Both the position numbers and the translations under genes were made by a program. A DNA stretch of 64,000 nucleotides from Azospirillum brasilense (lineage in GTDB: Bacteria > Pseudomonadota > Alphaproteobacteria > Azospirillales > Azospirillaceae), in assembly GCF_007827815.1 (NCBI RefSeq), contig NZ_VITH01000012.1, positions 62,001-126,000 on the forward strand. Direction: 5' to 3'. Shown here piece after piece: positions 8,742 to 17,044 of the stretch (the first letter of the stretch is position 1; every line of letters starts with the position of its first letter). Under the pieces are notes generated by a model. The model saw nothing but the letters and a program-made list of their open reading frames with translations. It was not told the origin of the DNA and made no database searches.

Positions 8742-9133
8742 GCATCTTCAGCTTTTTCCGGTCAGCCCCGCGCGCGTCGGCCGTCCAGGCCAAGGAGCGT
8801 CTCCAGATCGTCATGGCGCACGAGCGCGCCGGGCGGACGGGGCCGGACTATCTGCCGATGCTCCAGCAGGAGCTGCTGGCGGTCATCGCCAAGTACATCG
8901 ACATCGACCAGAACAAGGTCGAGGTGAAGCTGGACCGCGGCGGCGACTGCTCGACCCTGGAGCTGAACATCGAGCTGCCGGCCCGCGAGGCCGCCGCCAA
9001 GGCGCTGAAGGAAAGCGCCAAGCTGGCGGTGGCCGGCAACCGCCCGGCGGCCAAGGACGGCGACGAGTCCGACGCGGTCAAGCTGGCCGCCGGTGGCTCC
9101 CTGACCAACGGCGGCGTCAAGAAGCGCCGCTGA
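8738..9133 (+). CDS. minE: Cell division topological specificity factor MinE
   Basis: MinE stimulates MinD ATPase and so drives pole-to-pole oscillation. The 131-residue product starts with the membrane-targeting helix (SIFSFFRS), then the MinD-contact helix (AKERLQIVMAHERAGR) and the dimeric topological-specificity domain (DYLPMLQQELLAVIAKYI through LELNIELP). It overlaps minD by ATGA, so the pair is translationally coupled. The protein is longer than the usual 85-95 residues: about 45 extra residues at the C-terminus are rich in Ala, Lys and Gly and end GGVKKRR, which looks disordered. Confidence 0.95.
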   Translation: MSIFSFFRSAPRASAVQAKERLQIVMAHERAGRTGPDYLPMLQQELLAVIAKYIDIDQNKVEVKLDRGGDCSTLELNIELPAREAAAKALKESAKLAVAGNRPAAKDGDESDAVKLAAGGSLTNGGVKKRR

Positions 9134-9159
9134 ACGTCCCGTGTGTCCGGTGAATCGAT

Positions 9160-9193
9160 CCCGCCGCAGCCGGCCCGCTGCGGCGGGATTTTT
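9160..9193 (+). terminator. Rho-independent terminator after minE
   Basis: CCCGCCGCAG (9160-9169) pairs perfectly with CTGCGGCGGG (9178-9187) and is followed by ATTTTT. It closes the minCDE operon 27 bases after the minE stop codon. Confidence 0.9.
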
Positions 9194-9374
9194 CATGCCC
9201 TCCGGGAGGGGCGCCGCGCGGTCATAGGCCGCAGCTCCCGGCCGGGCTGGACTTCCGTGCGGGTTTACCTCCGCCGTTCGAAGAGGTATCAACGGATGAG
9301 AGCCCGTCAGGGACCGGCCCTCACCGGCCAAACCCTCACCGGGCAGCGTTGCGGCAGTGAGGGAGTGGCGGCCG

Positions 9375-10790
9375 ATGTTCTTCGAATGCTCGCGGCTGAT
9401 CGACGGCAACCAGCCGCGCCTGTCCAACGGCATCACCGTGACCGACGTCGACGGTGACGGGGCATTCGAGCTGGTGGTCACGGGCTACGCCACCAACAAC
9501 CTCATTCTCAAATGGGACGGCTCCCGGCTGGTCGACATTGCCGGGCCGCTGCTGGCCGACCCGTCGGGCTGCGCGGTGGCCATCGCCGCCGCCGACGTGG
9601 ACGGCGACGGGCGGGAGGAGCTGTATGTCCTGAACTCCGACCGGGCGAGCGGCCCGAAGGAGATGGGCGACCGGCTGTTCGCCTGCTTCGGCAAGCACTG
9701 GCTCGACCTGCTGGCCCAGCCGGAGAACGCCGGCATGGCGAACCGCGTCGCCGGACGCTCGGTGATCGCCATGGACCGGCACGGCCATGGCCGCTACGGA
9801 TTCGTCGTGGCGGCCGACGGCGGTCCCTTCCGCCTGTTCGAACTGAGCCGCCGCGGGCGGCTGGAGGATGCGGCGGAAGACGCGGGCATCGACCTGATCG
9901 GCGCCGGGCGCGGGCTGCTCGCCCTGCCGTTCCTGTCCGACCGCGTCGACCTGTTCGCCTGCAACGAGGGTGGGCCGAACTTCCTGTTCCGCAATCTCGG
10001 CGACGGCACCTACGAGGAGATCGCCGAGGAGCGCGGCGTCGCCGATTCGCGTTTTGCCGGGCGGGCGGTGACCGCGGTGGACGGTCCGGGCTATGGCGGG
10101 TTCGGGCTTCTGGTCGGCGCCTGGGAAGGGCCGCAGCGCCTGTTCGTCCAGCGCTCCGGCGGTGGCTTCGTCGACGAGGCCGATCCCGAGATGTCCTTCC
10201 CGGGCCGGGTGTCCAGCGTGATCGCCGCCGATTTCGACAACGACGGCTACGAGGAGCTGTTCTTCAACCTGCACGGCGAGCCCAACCGCCTGTTCGCGTG
10301 GCGCGACGACCGCTGGCAGTCCATCGACCTCGGCGACGCGGCGGAGCCCAAGGGGCTGGGCACCGGGGCGGCGGTGGCCGACATCGACGGCGACGGGCGG
10401 CTGGAACTGCTCGTGGCCCACGGCAACGGGATCGGCGCCGGGCACGGTGGGGGGCATGGCGGCGGGCATGGCGGCGGATCGCCGCAGCCCCTGTCGCTCT
10501 ACCGCACGGCGGCGAACCACAACGGGTGGCTGCGCGTGCTGCCCCTGACCCCCTACGGCGCGCCGGCGCGCGGCGCCGTGGTCACCTGCACGGCCAACGG
10601 GCGGCGGCAGGTGCGCTCCGTCTGCGCCGGGTCGGGCTATCTCTGCCAGATGGAGCCGGTGGCCCATTTCGGGCTGGGCAGCGCCCGCGGGGTGGAGCGG
10701 CTGGAGGTGCGCTGGCCCGACGGCATGACGGCCATCGTCGAGAATCCGCCCATCGGCCGGCTGCTGACCGTTCCCTATCCGCCGGAGTGA
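9375..10790 (+). CDS. FG-GAP/VCBS repeat protein with C-terminal ASPIC/UnbV domain (CRTAC1-like)
   Basis: A 471-residue protein made of beta-propeller-type repeats with calcium-binding-like loops: DVDGDGAFELVV, DVDGDGREELYV, DFDNDGYEELFF and DIDGDGRLELLV. The C-terminus has the ASPIC/UnbV pattern (RGAVVTCTANGRRQVRSVCAGSGYLCQ, then LEVRWPDG). Homologues are usually secreted or surface proteins, but no signal peptide is visible here. The function is unknown. A Gly/His run (GHGGGHGGGHGGGS, about residues 361-374) interrupts the last repeat. The ATG at 9375 has GGGAG nine bases upstream and is preferred over GTG 9357. It appears to be transcribed alone. Confidence 0.85.
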   Translation: MFFECSRLIDGNQPRLSNGITVTDVDGDGAFELVVTGYATNNLILKWDGSRLVDIAGPLLADPSGCAVAIAAADVDGDGREELYVLNSDRASGPKEMGDRLFACFGKHWLDLLAQPENAGMANRVAGRSVIAMDRHGHGRYGFVVAADGGPFRLFELSRRGRLEDAAEDAGIDLIGAGRGLLALPFLSDRVDLFACNEGGPNFLFRNLGDGTYEEIAEERGVADSRFAGRAVTAVDGPGYGGFGLLVGAWEGPQRLFVQRSGGGFVDEADPEMSFPGRVSSVIAADFDNDGYEELFFNLHGEPNRLFAWRDDRWQSIDLGDAAEPKGLGTGAAVADIDGDGRLELLVAHGNGIGAGHGGGHGGGHGGGSPQPLSLYRTAANHNGWLRVLPLTPYGAPARGAVVTCTANGRRQVRSVCAGSGYLCQMEPVAHFGLGSARGVERLEVRWPDGMTAIVENPPIGRLLTVPYPPE

Positions 10791-11003
10791 GCGGGCGGCG
10801 CCGATGGTGCGTCCGGGAAGCGGTTGAGCTGAATCATATTTCCGTCCGGCAATAAATTTAATCTTTTGTATAACTCGTCGGGTCTTTACTTTGCGGCGTC
10901 CGCCAGGGCCCGACGGGAACGCGCGGACGGGGAGATGTACGCCCTGTAACCGACCGCGAACCAATAAGGGGGCGCCGGGCTCTCGGCCCGCGACCGCAGG
11001 CAC

Positions 11004-11552
11004 ATGGCACACAGCGACGTTCTCAGCCCCGGCCCCCGCGACCGGACGCTGACCGGGGTCGAGCGGTTCTTCGACGCCGACGAGGTCATCGTTTCCAAGA
11101 CCGACCTGAAGGGCCGGATCACCTACGCCAACCGGGTGTTCCAGCGCGTCGCCGGCTACAGCGAGGCGGAGCTGATGGGGGCGCCGCATTCCATCGTCCG
11201 CCATCCGGACATGCCGCGCTGCGTGTTCAAGCTGCTGTGGGACACGCTGGGGGCGGGGCAGGAGATCTTCGCCTATGTCGTGAACCGGGCGCGCAACGGC
11301 GACCATTACTGGGTCTTCGCCCACGTCACCCCCAGCTGCGACGTCAACGGCCGGCTCGTCGGCTACCACTCGTCGCGCCGGGTGCCGGACCGCAGCGCCA
11401 TCGACAAGGTGGTGCCGCTCTACCGCACGCTTCTGGACATCGAAAACCGCCACGAAGACCGCAAGCAGGGCATGAACGAGGCCTTCGCCACCGTTGTCGG
11501 GCTGCTGACGGAGAAGGGGATCGGGTATGACGAATTCGTCTTCTCTCTCTAA
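11004..11552 (+). CDS. Single PAS domain protein, Aer-like sensor half
   Basis: A 182-residue soluble protein with one PAS domain of the Aer type: VSKTDLKGRITYANRVFQRVAGYSEAELMG, then HSIVRHPDMP, and WVFAHVTPSCDVNGRLVGY. In Aer this fold binds FAD and senses redox or energy state; cofactor binding here is inferred. The remaining residues (about 130-182) form a helix resembling the linker that joins PAS to the receptor membrane part. The gene overlaps the next one by 26 bases in another frame. The pair therefore looks like an Aer receptor split into a sensor protein and a membrane signalling protein. Confidence 0.85.
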   Translation: MAHSDVLSPGPRDRTLTGVERFFDADEVIVSKTDLKGRITYANRVFQRVAGYSEAELMGAPHSIVRHPDMPRCVFKLLWDTLGAGQEIFAYVVNRARNGDHYWVFAHVTPSCDVNGRLVGYHSSRRVPDRSAIDKVVPLYRTLLDIENRHEDRKQGMNEAFATVVGLLTEKGIGYDEFVFSL

Positions 11553-12837
11553 GGCGTTCGGTCTGGGGGCGGTCGCCGCGCTGTTCGTCGCAGCGCTGTT
11601 GGTGACCGATGCGCTGGACTTCGGCGGCGCGCCGCTGCGCCTCGCGATCGGGGCCGCGGCGCTGGCCGCGCTGGTCGGCGTCATGCTGTGCATGGTGCGC
11701 GCCCGCGCCGCGGTGGGGCAGGCGGTGGCCGTCTGCCAGGCGGTGTCGCGCGGCGACTTCGAGGCGCGGGTCGTCAATGTCCGGGAGAAGGGCGACCTCG
11801 GCGAGCTGATGCACGCCCTGAACGACTCGATCGACCGCACCGACGCCTTCATCCGCGAGGCCACCGCCTCGATGAGCTACGTGTCGGCCAACAAGTATTT
11901 CCGGCGGATCGTGCTGAAGGGCATGCAGGGCAACTTCCTGCACGCCTCGCGCACCATCAACACCGCCACCGACGCCATCGCCGCCAAGGTGAAGGGCTTC
12001 GCCGGGGTGACCGACCGCTTCGAGACGCAGATCCGCGCGGTGTGCGAGCAGGTGTCCGGCACCGCCCACCAGCTGGAGATGTCGGCCCGCACCATGGAGA
12101 CCGACGCCCAGACCGCCACCGGCAAGGCGTCCTCGGTCGCCGCCGCCGCGTCGCAGACCGGTTCCTCGGTCGGCAGCGTTGCCGCCGCGACGGAGGAGCT
12201 GTCCGCCTCCATCCGCGAGATCGCCCGCCAGGTCGAGGAGGTCGCCAAGGTCGCCGCCAACGCGGCGGGCGAGGCCGAGCGTTCCAACGCCCTGATCGCC
12301 GATCTGTCGGGCGCCGCCAAGACGGTGGGCGAGGTGGTCACCCTGATCAACGACATCGCCAGCCAGACCAACCTCCTGGCGCTCAACGCGACCATCGAGG
12401 CGGCCCGCGCCGGCGAGGCGGGCAAGGGCTTCGCCGTGGTGGCGCAGGAGGTCAAGCGGTTGGCCGACCAGACCGCCAAGGCCACCGGCGACATCGCCGG
12501 CCAGATCGCCGGCATCCAGTCCTCCACCGACGTGGCGGTCGCCTCCATCGTCGGCATCGGCCACACCATCCAGGACATCAACCAGATCGCCGGCGGCATC
12601 GCCGCGGGCATCGGGCAGCAGGGCTCGGCGATCCAGTCGATCGTCAGCAACATGGATCAGGCCGCCGCCGGCACCCGCGCCGTCACCGAGGACATCCAGG
12701 ACGTCACCACCGCCGCCGAACGGACCAGCGGCACCGCCCACGAGGTGTTCGCCGCGTCGGAGCGGATGACCGTCCAGGCCGACCGCTTGACCCGCGAGGT
12801 GCAGCTTTTCCTGGACGAGATGCACAAGGTCGCGTGA
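11527..12837 (+). CDS. Membrane methyl-accepting chemotaxis protein without sensor domain (partner of the PAS protein)
   Basis: A 436-residue receptor. Two membrane helices (about residues 8-27 and 36-56) are separated by only a few residues, so there is no periplasmic sensor. A HAMP-like region (about 57-115) and a cytoplasmic signalling domain follow, with the tip sequence IASQTNLLALNATIEAARAGE and flanking methylation helices. This is the membrane-plus-output layout of Aer without its PAS domain, which the overlapping upstream gene supplies. It likely signals to CheA/CheW from a cytoplasmic redox input. No CheR/CheB docking pentapeptide is seen at the C-terminus. Confidence 0.88.
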   Translation: MTNSSSLSKAFGLGAVAALFVAALLVTDALDFGGAPLRLAIGAAALAALVGVMLCMVRARAAVGQAVAVCQAVSRGDFEARVVNVREKGDLGELMHALNDSIDRTDAFIREATASMSYVSANKYFRRIVLKGMQGNFLHASRTINTATDAIAAKVKGFAGVTDRFETQIRAVCEQVSGTAHQLEMSARTMETDAQTATGKASSVAAAASQTGSSVGSVAAATEELSASIREIARQVEEVAKVAANAAGEAERSNALIADLSGAAKTVGEVVTLINDIASQTNLLALNATIEAARAGEAGKGFAVVAQEVKRLADQTAKATGDIAGQIAGIQSSTDVAVASIVGIGHTIQDINQIAGGIAAGIGQQGSAIQSIVSNMDQAAAGTRAVTEDIQDVTTAAERTSGTAHEVFAASERMTVQADRLTREVQLFLDEMHKVA

Positions 12838-13268
12838 CGCTTTTTTGTGCAATGTCCCATTGTTTGTCCGAAAAATTGCACTTGCTTATAAGGTAGGCAT
12901 TGATTAGCGACCCGGCATTTGCTTGTATGCTAAGCAGTGTCGGGGCGGCGCAATGGGTCCATGCGACCTTTTGCCTCATTTTTTAGGAGAAACCGGTGTT
13001 TTTGTTGCGGCGCACGCGGTGCGCGGGGTGCGGTGCGGCAGGGCCGCTGCCGCATGTGATTGTTCGGACTCCATTATGACGCCGAATTCATCACAATTTC
13101 GAAACTGACATCTCGAAAACGTTGAGGCCAATCCCGGGAGTTTGCGTGAAAACGCAGGCTTTCCAGGGCTTTGCGCGTCCTGATGGTTTCAGAAGGGCGG
13201 TTGGCACAGCGTTTGATGGTTAGACGTCTAAAAAAGATATCCCACCCAAACTCACAGAGGTGCTCGGG
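12838..13268. other. AT-richer intergenic region
   Basis: About 430 bases between two chemoreceptor-type genes. No gene with a ribosome binding site is visible. A TTTTTT run directly follows the upstream stop codon, and GTGCAAT/ATTGCAC copies lie around 12850 and 12885, which could pair, but no clear terminator stem is present. The base composition is lower in GC than the flanking genes. Confidence 0.45.
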
Positions 13269-14381
13269 ATGAGTGTGGCCGGAAACGAACTGTTCGAGCT
13301 TTCCCGGGGCGTCCTGGATGTCGCCTCCCGGAAGGTGTCTTTGATCGAAGACATCACCCGCCGCACCAAGATGCTGGCGATGAACGCCCTGATCGAAGCG
13401 TCGCGGGCGGGCGACGCCGGGCGGGGCTTCGCGGTGGTGGCGAACGAAGTCTCCGAGATTTCCAAGCAGGTGAACACCATCACCAAGGAGCTGCGGTCGG
13501 AGATCGTCTCCCGCGTCGATCACCTGACCACCACGGGCAGCGCCATGGTGCAGGAGATGCACGGGCGGCGTCTGGCCGACCTGTCGCTGAACATGATCGA
13601 GATCATCGACCGGAATCTGTACGAGCGGTCCTGCGACGTGCGCTGGTGGGCGACCGACAGCGCCGTGGTGGACTGCGCCGCCGACCCGACGGAGGTGAAC
13701 CGCCAGCACGCCTCCCACCGTCTGAGCGTCATCCTGGAGTCCTACACCGTCTATCTCGACCTGTGGATCGCCGACCTGAAGGGCGAGGTGATCGCCACCG
13801 GCCGCCCCGGCCGCTACCCCGGTGCCCAGGGCGCCCGCGTGGGGGATGAGGGGTGGTTCCGTCAGGCGCTGGCCACGCGCAACGGCGGCGAGTTCACGGT
13901 GGGCGACGTGTCGCGCAACGGCCGCCTGGAGGACCGTGTAGTCGCCACCTACGCCACCGCGATCCGGCGCGGCGGCGAGGCGGACGGCGATCCCATCGGC
14001 GTGCTGGGCATCTTCTTCGACTGGGAGCCGCAGGCCGCGGCCGTCGTCCAGGGCGTGCGGCTGGAGGATGAGGAGCGCTCCCGTTCGCGCTGCCTTCTGC
14101 TCGACGCCCGGCACCGGGTGATCGCCTCCTCCGACGGGCGCGGCATCCTCAGCGAGACCGTCCAGCTCCGCCGCAGCGGGGAGAGCATGGGTCATTACGC
14201 CGACGGAACTGGACGCACCTACGGCTATGCCCTGACGCCGGGCTACGAGACCTACAAGGGGCTGGGCTGGTACGGGGTGATCGTGCAGGACCCGGACCCG
14301 CGCCAGCAACAGACGCCCGGGCCGGCAACCGCAGGTATGAATGGACGGATGGGAATGAACGGGGCCGGGCTTCACGGGTAA
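13269..14381 (+). CDS. Soluble protein with short MCP signalling hairpin followed by a Cache domain
   Basis: A 370-residue protein with an inverted receptor layout. Residues about 20-80 contain the tip of an MCP signalling domain (ITRRTKMLAMNALIEASRAGDAGRGFAVVANEV). There are no long methylation helices. After a linker helix, residues about 120-330 form a Cache-type sensor (WWATDSAVVDC, VGDEGWFRQALATRNGGEFTVGDVS, IGVLGIFFDW). No membrane helix or signal peptide is seen, so the sensor should be cytoplasmic. The ATG at 13269 is chosen because GAGG precedes it by eight bases. Its role is unclear: it could bind a cytoplasmic ligand and dock to CheA/CheW arrays through the short hairpin. Confidence 0.75.
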   Translation: MSVAGNELFELSRGVLDVASRKVSLIEDITRRTKMLAMNALIEASRAGDAGRGFAVVANEVSEISKQVNTITKELRSEIVSRVDHLTTTGSAMVQEMHGRRLADLSLNMIEIIDRNLYERSCDVRWWATDSAVVDCAADPTEVNRQHASHRLSVILESYTVYLDLWIADLKGEVIATGRPGRYPGAQGARVGDEGWFRQALATRNGGEFTVGDVSRNGRLEDRVVATYATAIRRGGEADGDPIGVLGIFFDWEPQAAAVVQGVRLEDEERSRSRCLLLDARHRVIASSDGRGILSETVQLRRSGESMGHYADGTGRTYGYALTPGYETYKGLGWYGVIVQDPDPRQQQTPGPATAGMNGRMGMNGAGLHG

Positions 14382-14460
14382 GGCTGGCATTCCCACCCTG
14401 CTCTGGTCATCGCGGCGGGTTTGCTTACACTTCGGGTCCGCCGCGTTGCTGGAGAGTTTC

Positions 14461-15459
14461 ATGTCGTCCACCGCCCGCCGTCTTTACGTCCGCCGCGATA
14501 CCTTCCCCATCGCGGGGACCTTCCGCATATCGCGCGGCGCCAAGACCGAGGCCGAGGTCGTGGTCGCCGAGGTGGTCGAATCCTGCAAGCGGGGCCGTGG
14601 GGAGTGCGTGCCCTACGCCCGCTACGGGGAGTCGCTGGACGAGACGGTCAAGACGCTGGAGTCCCTGGCCGGGGCGGTGGCGGACGGGCTGGACCGCGAG
14701 CGGCTGCGCGCTCTCCTGCCGCCGGGGGCCGCGCGCAACGCGCTGGACTGCGCGCTGTGGGACCTGGAGGCCAAACAGGCGGGCAAACCGGCGTGGCGGC
14801 TCGCCGGCTTGCCCGACGCGCCGAAGAAGCTGACCACCTGCTACACGCTGAGCGTGGACGAGCCCGCGGCGATGGCCGCCTCCGCCAAGGCGCGGGCGGC
14901 GGACCATCCGCTGCTGAAGATGAAGCTGACCGGGGAGGGCGACCTCGACCGCGTGCGCGCGGTGCGCGAGGCCGCCCCGACCACCCGCCTGATCGTTGAC
15001 GCCAACGAGGCCTGGACCCTGGACATGCTCCGCCGCTTCGCCCCGGTGCTGGCCGATCTGGGGGTGGAGTTGATCGAGCAGCCGCTGCCCGCCGGCGAGG
15101 ACGAGGCGCTGCGCGGCATCGATTGCCCCGTGCCGCTGGGCGCCGACGAATCCTGCCACGGGCTGGACTCGCTCAGCCGGTTGAAGGGCATCTACCGGGT
15201 GGTGAACATCAAGCTGGACAAGACCGGCGGTCTGACCGAGGCGTTGCTGCTGAAGCAGGCGGCGCAGGAGTCCGGCTTCGACATCATGGTCGGCTGCATG
15301 GTCGCCACCTCGCTCGCCATAGCGCCCGCCGTGCTGCTGGCCCAGGGCGCGCGCTACGTCGATCTCGATGGCCCGCTGTTGCTGGCCGAGGACCGCACGC
15401 CGGCCCTGCATTATGACGGCGGCACGCTGTGCCCGCCAGCCCCCGAACTCTGGGGATGA
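14461..15459 (+). CDS. Dipeptide epimerase (L-Ala-D/L-Glu epimerase type), enolase superfamily
   Basis: A 332-residue enolase-superfamily enzyme. The MLE-like fold is seen in GECVPYARYGES (N-terminal capping domain), the catalytic Lys in LKMKL (about residue 154), metal ligands in LIVDANEAW, LIEQPLP and GADESC, and the second catalytic Lys in VVNIKLDKTGGLTEAL. This pattern fits L-Ala-D/L-Glu and related dipeptide epimerases, which act in peptidoglycan peptide recycling. The exact dipeptide cannot be read from sequence. The ATG at 14461 has GGAGAG six bases upstream. It is the first gene of a three-gene coupled operon with a cupin and an aminotransferase. Confidence 0.85.
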   Translation: MSSTARRLYVRRDTFPIAGTFRISRGAKTEAEVVVAEVVESCKRGRGECVPYARYGESLDETVKTLESLAGAVADGLDRERLRALLPPGAARNALDCALWDLEAKQAGKPAWRLAGLPDAPKKLTTCYTLSVDEPAAMAASAKARAADHPLLKMKLTGEGDLDRVRAVREAAPTTRLIVDANEAWTLDMLRRFAPVLADLGVELIEQPLPAGEDEALRGIDCPVPLGADESCHGLDSLSRLKGIYRVVNIKLDKTGGLTEALLLKQAAQESGFDIMVGCMVATSLAIAPAVLLAQGARYVDLDGPLLLAEDRTPALHYDGGTLCPPAPELWG

Positions 15460-15842
15460 GCGTCCCGGCCGGCAACCTGCTGGCGGGCTTGCCGGACACT
15501 TCGCTTCCGGACGAACTTTTCACGACCCTGGCGGAAACCGCCGCGTCCTCCGGGGCGGTGCGCATCGAGCGCATCCTGTCCACCGGTCAGGCGTCCCCCG
15601 ACGGATTCTGGTACGATCAGGGCTGGGACGAGTTCGTGCTCGTCGTCCAGGGCGCCGCCCAGCTGCAGCTTGAGGGCGAGGCCGAACGGATGCTCGGACC
15701 CGGCGACTGGATGATGATCCCCGCCAAGCGGCGCCACCGGGTGGCCTGGACCGATCCCGCGGCCCCGACCGTCTGGCTGGCCGTCCACATCGGCGAACAA
15801 AAACAACCGCCGCAAGCGGCAGGGCAGGGGAAGAACCAATGA
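15456..15842 (+). CDS. Cupin domain protein
   Basis: A 128-residue single-domain cupin. The beta-barrel motifs are visible as WYDQGWDEFVLVVQGAAQLQLEG (motif 1, with Glu but only partial metal-ligand His pattern) and LGPGDWMMIPAKRRHRVAWT (motif 2 with His). Small cupins of this kind are often isomerases or metal-dependent enzymes, but no specific activity can be named. The ATG at 15456 overlaps the epimerase stop codon and the gene ends in ATGA with the aminotransferase start, so all three are translationally coupled. An in-frame ATG at 15429 inside the epimerase gene is possible but less likely. Confidence 0.78.
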   Translation: MSVPAGNLLAGLPDTSLPDELFTTLAETAASSGAVRIERILSTGQASPDGFWYDQGWDEFVLVVQGAAQLQLEGEAERMLGPGDWMMIPAKRRHRVAWTDPAAPTVWLAVHIGEQKQPPQAAGQGKNQ

Positions 15843-17041
15843 CCATCGACATCGCGCGCGCCCGCGCGGAGACGCCGGGCACCCGGCACGTCGTCCACTT
15901 CAACAACGCCGGTGCCGCCCTGCCGCCGCAGCCGGTGCTGGACGCCGTGACCGCTCATCTGGCGCTGGAGGCCACCATCGGCGGCTACGAGGCGGGCGAG
16001 CGCGCCGCCGACCGGCTGGAGGGCGTCTACGACTCCGTGGCCCGCCTGCTCGCCTGCTCGCGGGAGGAGGTGGCCCTGGCGGAGAACGCGACGGCGGCCT
16101 GGGGCATGGCCTTCAACGCGCTGGCCGCCCTGCCGGGGGAGGGCTTCCGGCCCGGCGACCGTATCCTGACGGCCCGCGCCGAATACGCCGCCAATTTGAT
16201 CCCGTTCCTTCAGGCCTCCCGCCGCACCGGCGTGACGGTCGAGGTGATCCCCAGCGACGAGACCGGCCAGACCTCCGTCGCGGCGCTGGAGGCGATGATC
16301 GGGGAGCCGGGGAAGGGGCCGGTCAAGCTGATCGCCATCACCCACATCCCGACCAACGGCGGGCTGGTCAATCCGGCGGCCGCCATCGGGCGGGTGGCGC
16401 GGCGGCACGGCATCCCCTATCTGCTCGACGCCTGCCAGACGGTGGGCCAGATGCCGGTGGACGTCGAGGAGCTGGGCTGCGACTTCCTGTCGGCGACCGG
16501 GCGCAAGTTCCTGCGCGCGCCGCGGGGCACCGGCTTTCTCTATGTCCGCAAGGACTGGCTCGACCGCATCGAGCCGTACACGCTCGACCACAGCGGCGGC
16601 GCGCTGGCCGGGCCGGACCGCTACACCATGCGCCCCGACGCCCGCCGCTTCGAGATGTGGGAGAGCAACACCGCAGCCCGGCTCGGTCTGGGGGCGGCGG
16701 TGGATTACGCGCTGTCCTGGGGGCTGGAGGCGATCCGCGACCGCGCCTTCGCGCTGGCGGACAGGCTGCGGCACGGTCTGGGCGCGCTTCCCAGCGTGAC
16801 GGTGCGCGATCTCGGGGCGGAGCGCTGCGCCATCGTCACCTTCACGGTGGATGGCCATGAGCCGCGGGCGATCAAGGCCGCTCTGCGCGGGCAGGGGATC
16901 AACCTGTCGGTGTCCTCAGCGCCCTCGACCCCTTTCGACATGGAGGCCCGCGGCCTGAGCGAGGTCGTTCGCGCCTCTCCGCACTATTACAACGACGAGG
17001 CGGAGGTCGAGCGGCTGCTGGCGGCGGTGAAGGCGCTGTAG
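15839..17041 (+). CDS. Class V aminotransferase (cysteine desulfurase / isopenicillin N epimerase-like)
   Basis: A 400-residue fold-type I PLP enzyme. The N-terminal motif is FNNAGAALPP, the PLP-binding Asp is in YLLDACQTVGQMPVDV, and the Schiff-base Lys is in LSATGRKFLRAPRGTGFLYV (about residue 222). The sequence fits the branch around isopenicillin N epimerase and C-S lyase-like enzymes better than IscS or NifS, since the catalytic Cys loop of desulfurases is absent. The substrate is unknown. It overlaps the cupin gene by four bases with a good ribosome binding site (GGGGAAG), indicating one operon. Neighbours suggest amino acid or peptide metabolism. Confidence 0.82.
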   Translation: MTIDIARARAETPGTRHVVHFNNAGAALPPQPVLDAVTAHLALEATIGGYEAGERAADRLEGVYDSVARLLACSREEVALAENATAAWGMAFNALAALPGEGFRPGDRILTARAEYAANLIPFLQASRRTGVTVEVIPSDETGQTSVAALEAMIGEPGKGPVKLIAITHIPTNGGLVNPAAAIGRVARRHGIPYLLDACQTVGQMPVDVEELGCDFLSATGRKFLRAPRGTGFLYVRKDWLDRIEPYTLDHSGGALAGPDRYTMRPDARRFEMWESNTAARLGLGAAVDYALSWGLEAIRDRAFALADRLRHGLGALPSVTVRDLGAERCAIVTFTVDGHEPRAIKAALRGQGINLSVSSAPSTPFDMEARGLSEVVRASPHYYNDEAEVERLLAAVKAL

Positions 17042-17044
17042 GCG

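Noticed and set aside
9336..11864. A long minus-strand open frame opposite the FG-GAP gene and PAS gene
   Set aside because: It crosses several intergenic regions and lacks any recognisable domain, typical of GC-rich antisense frames.
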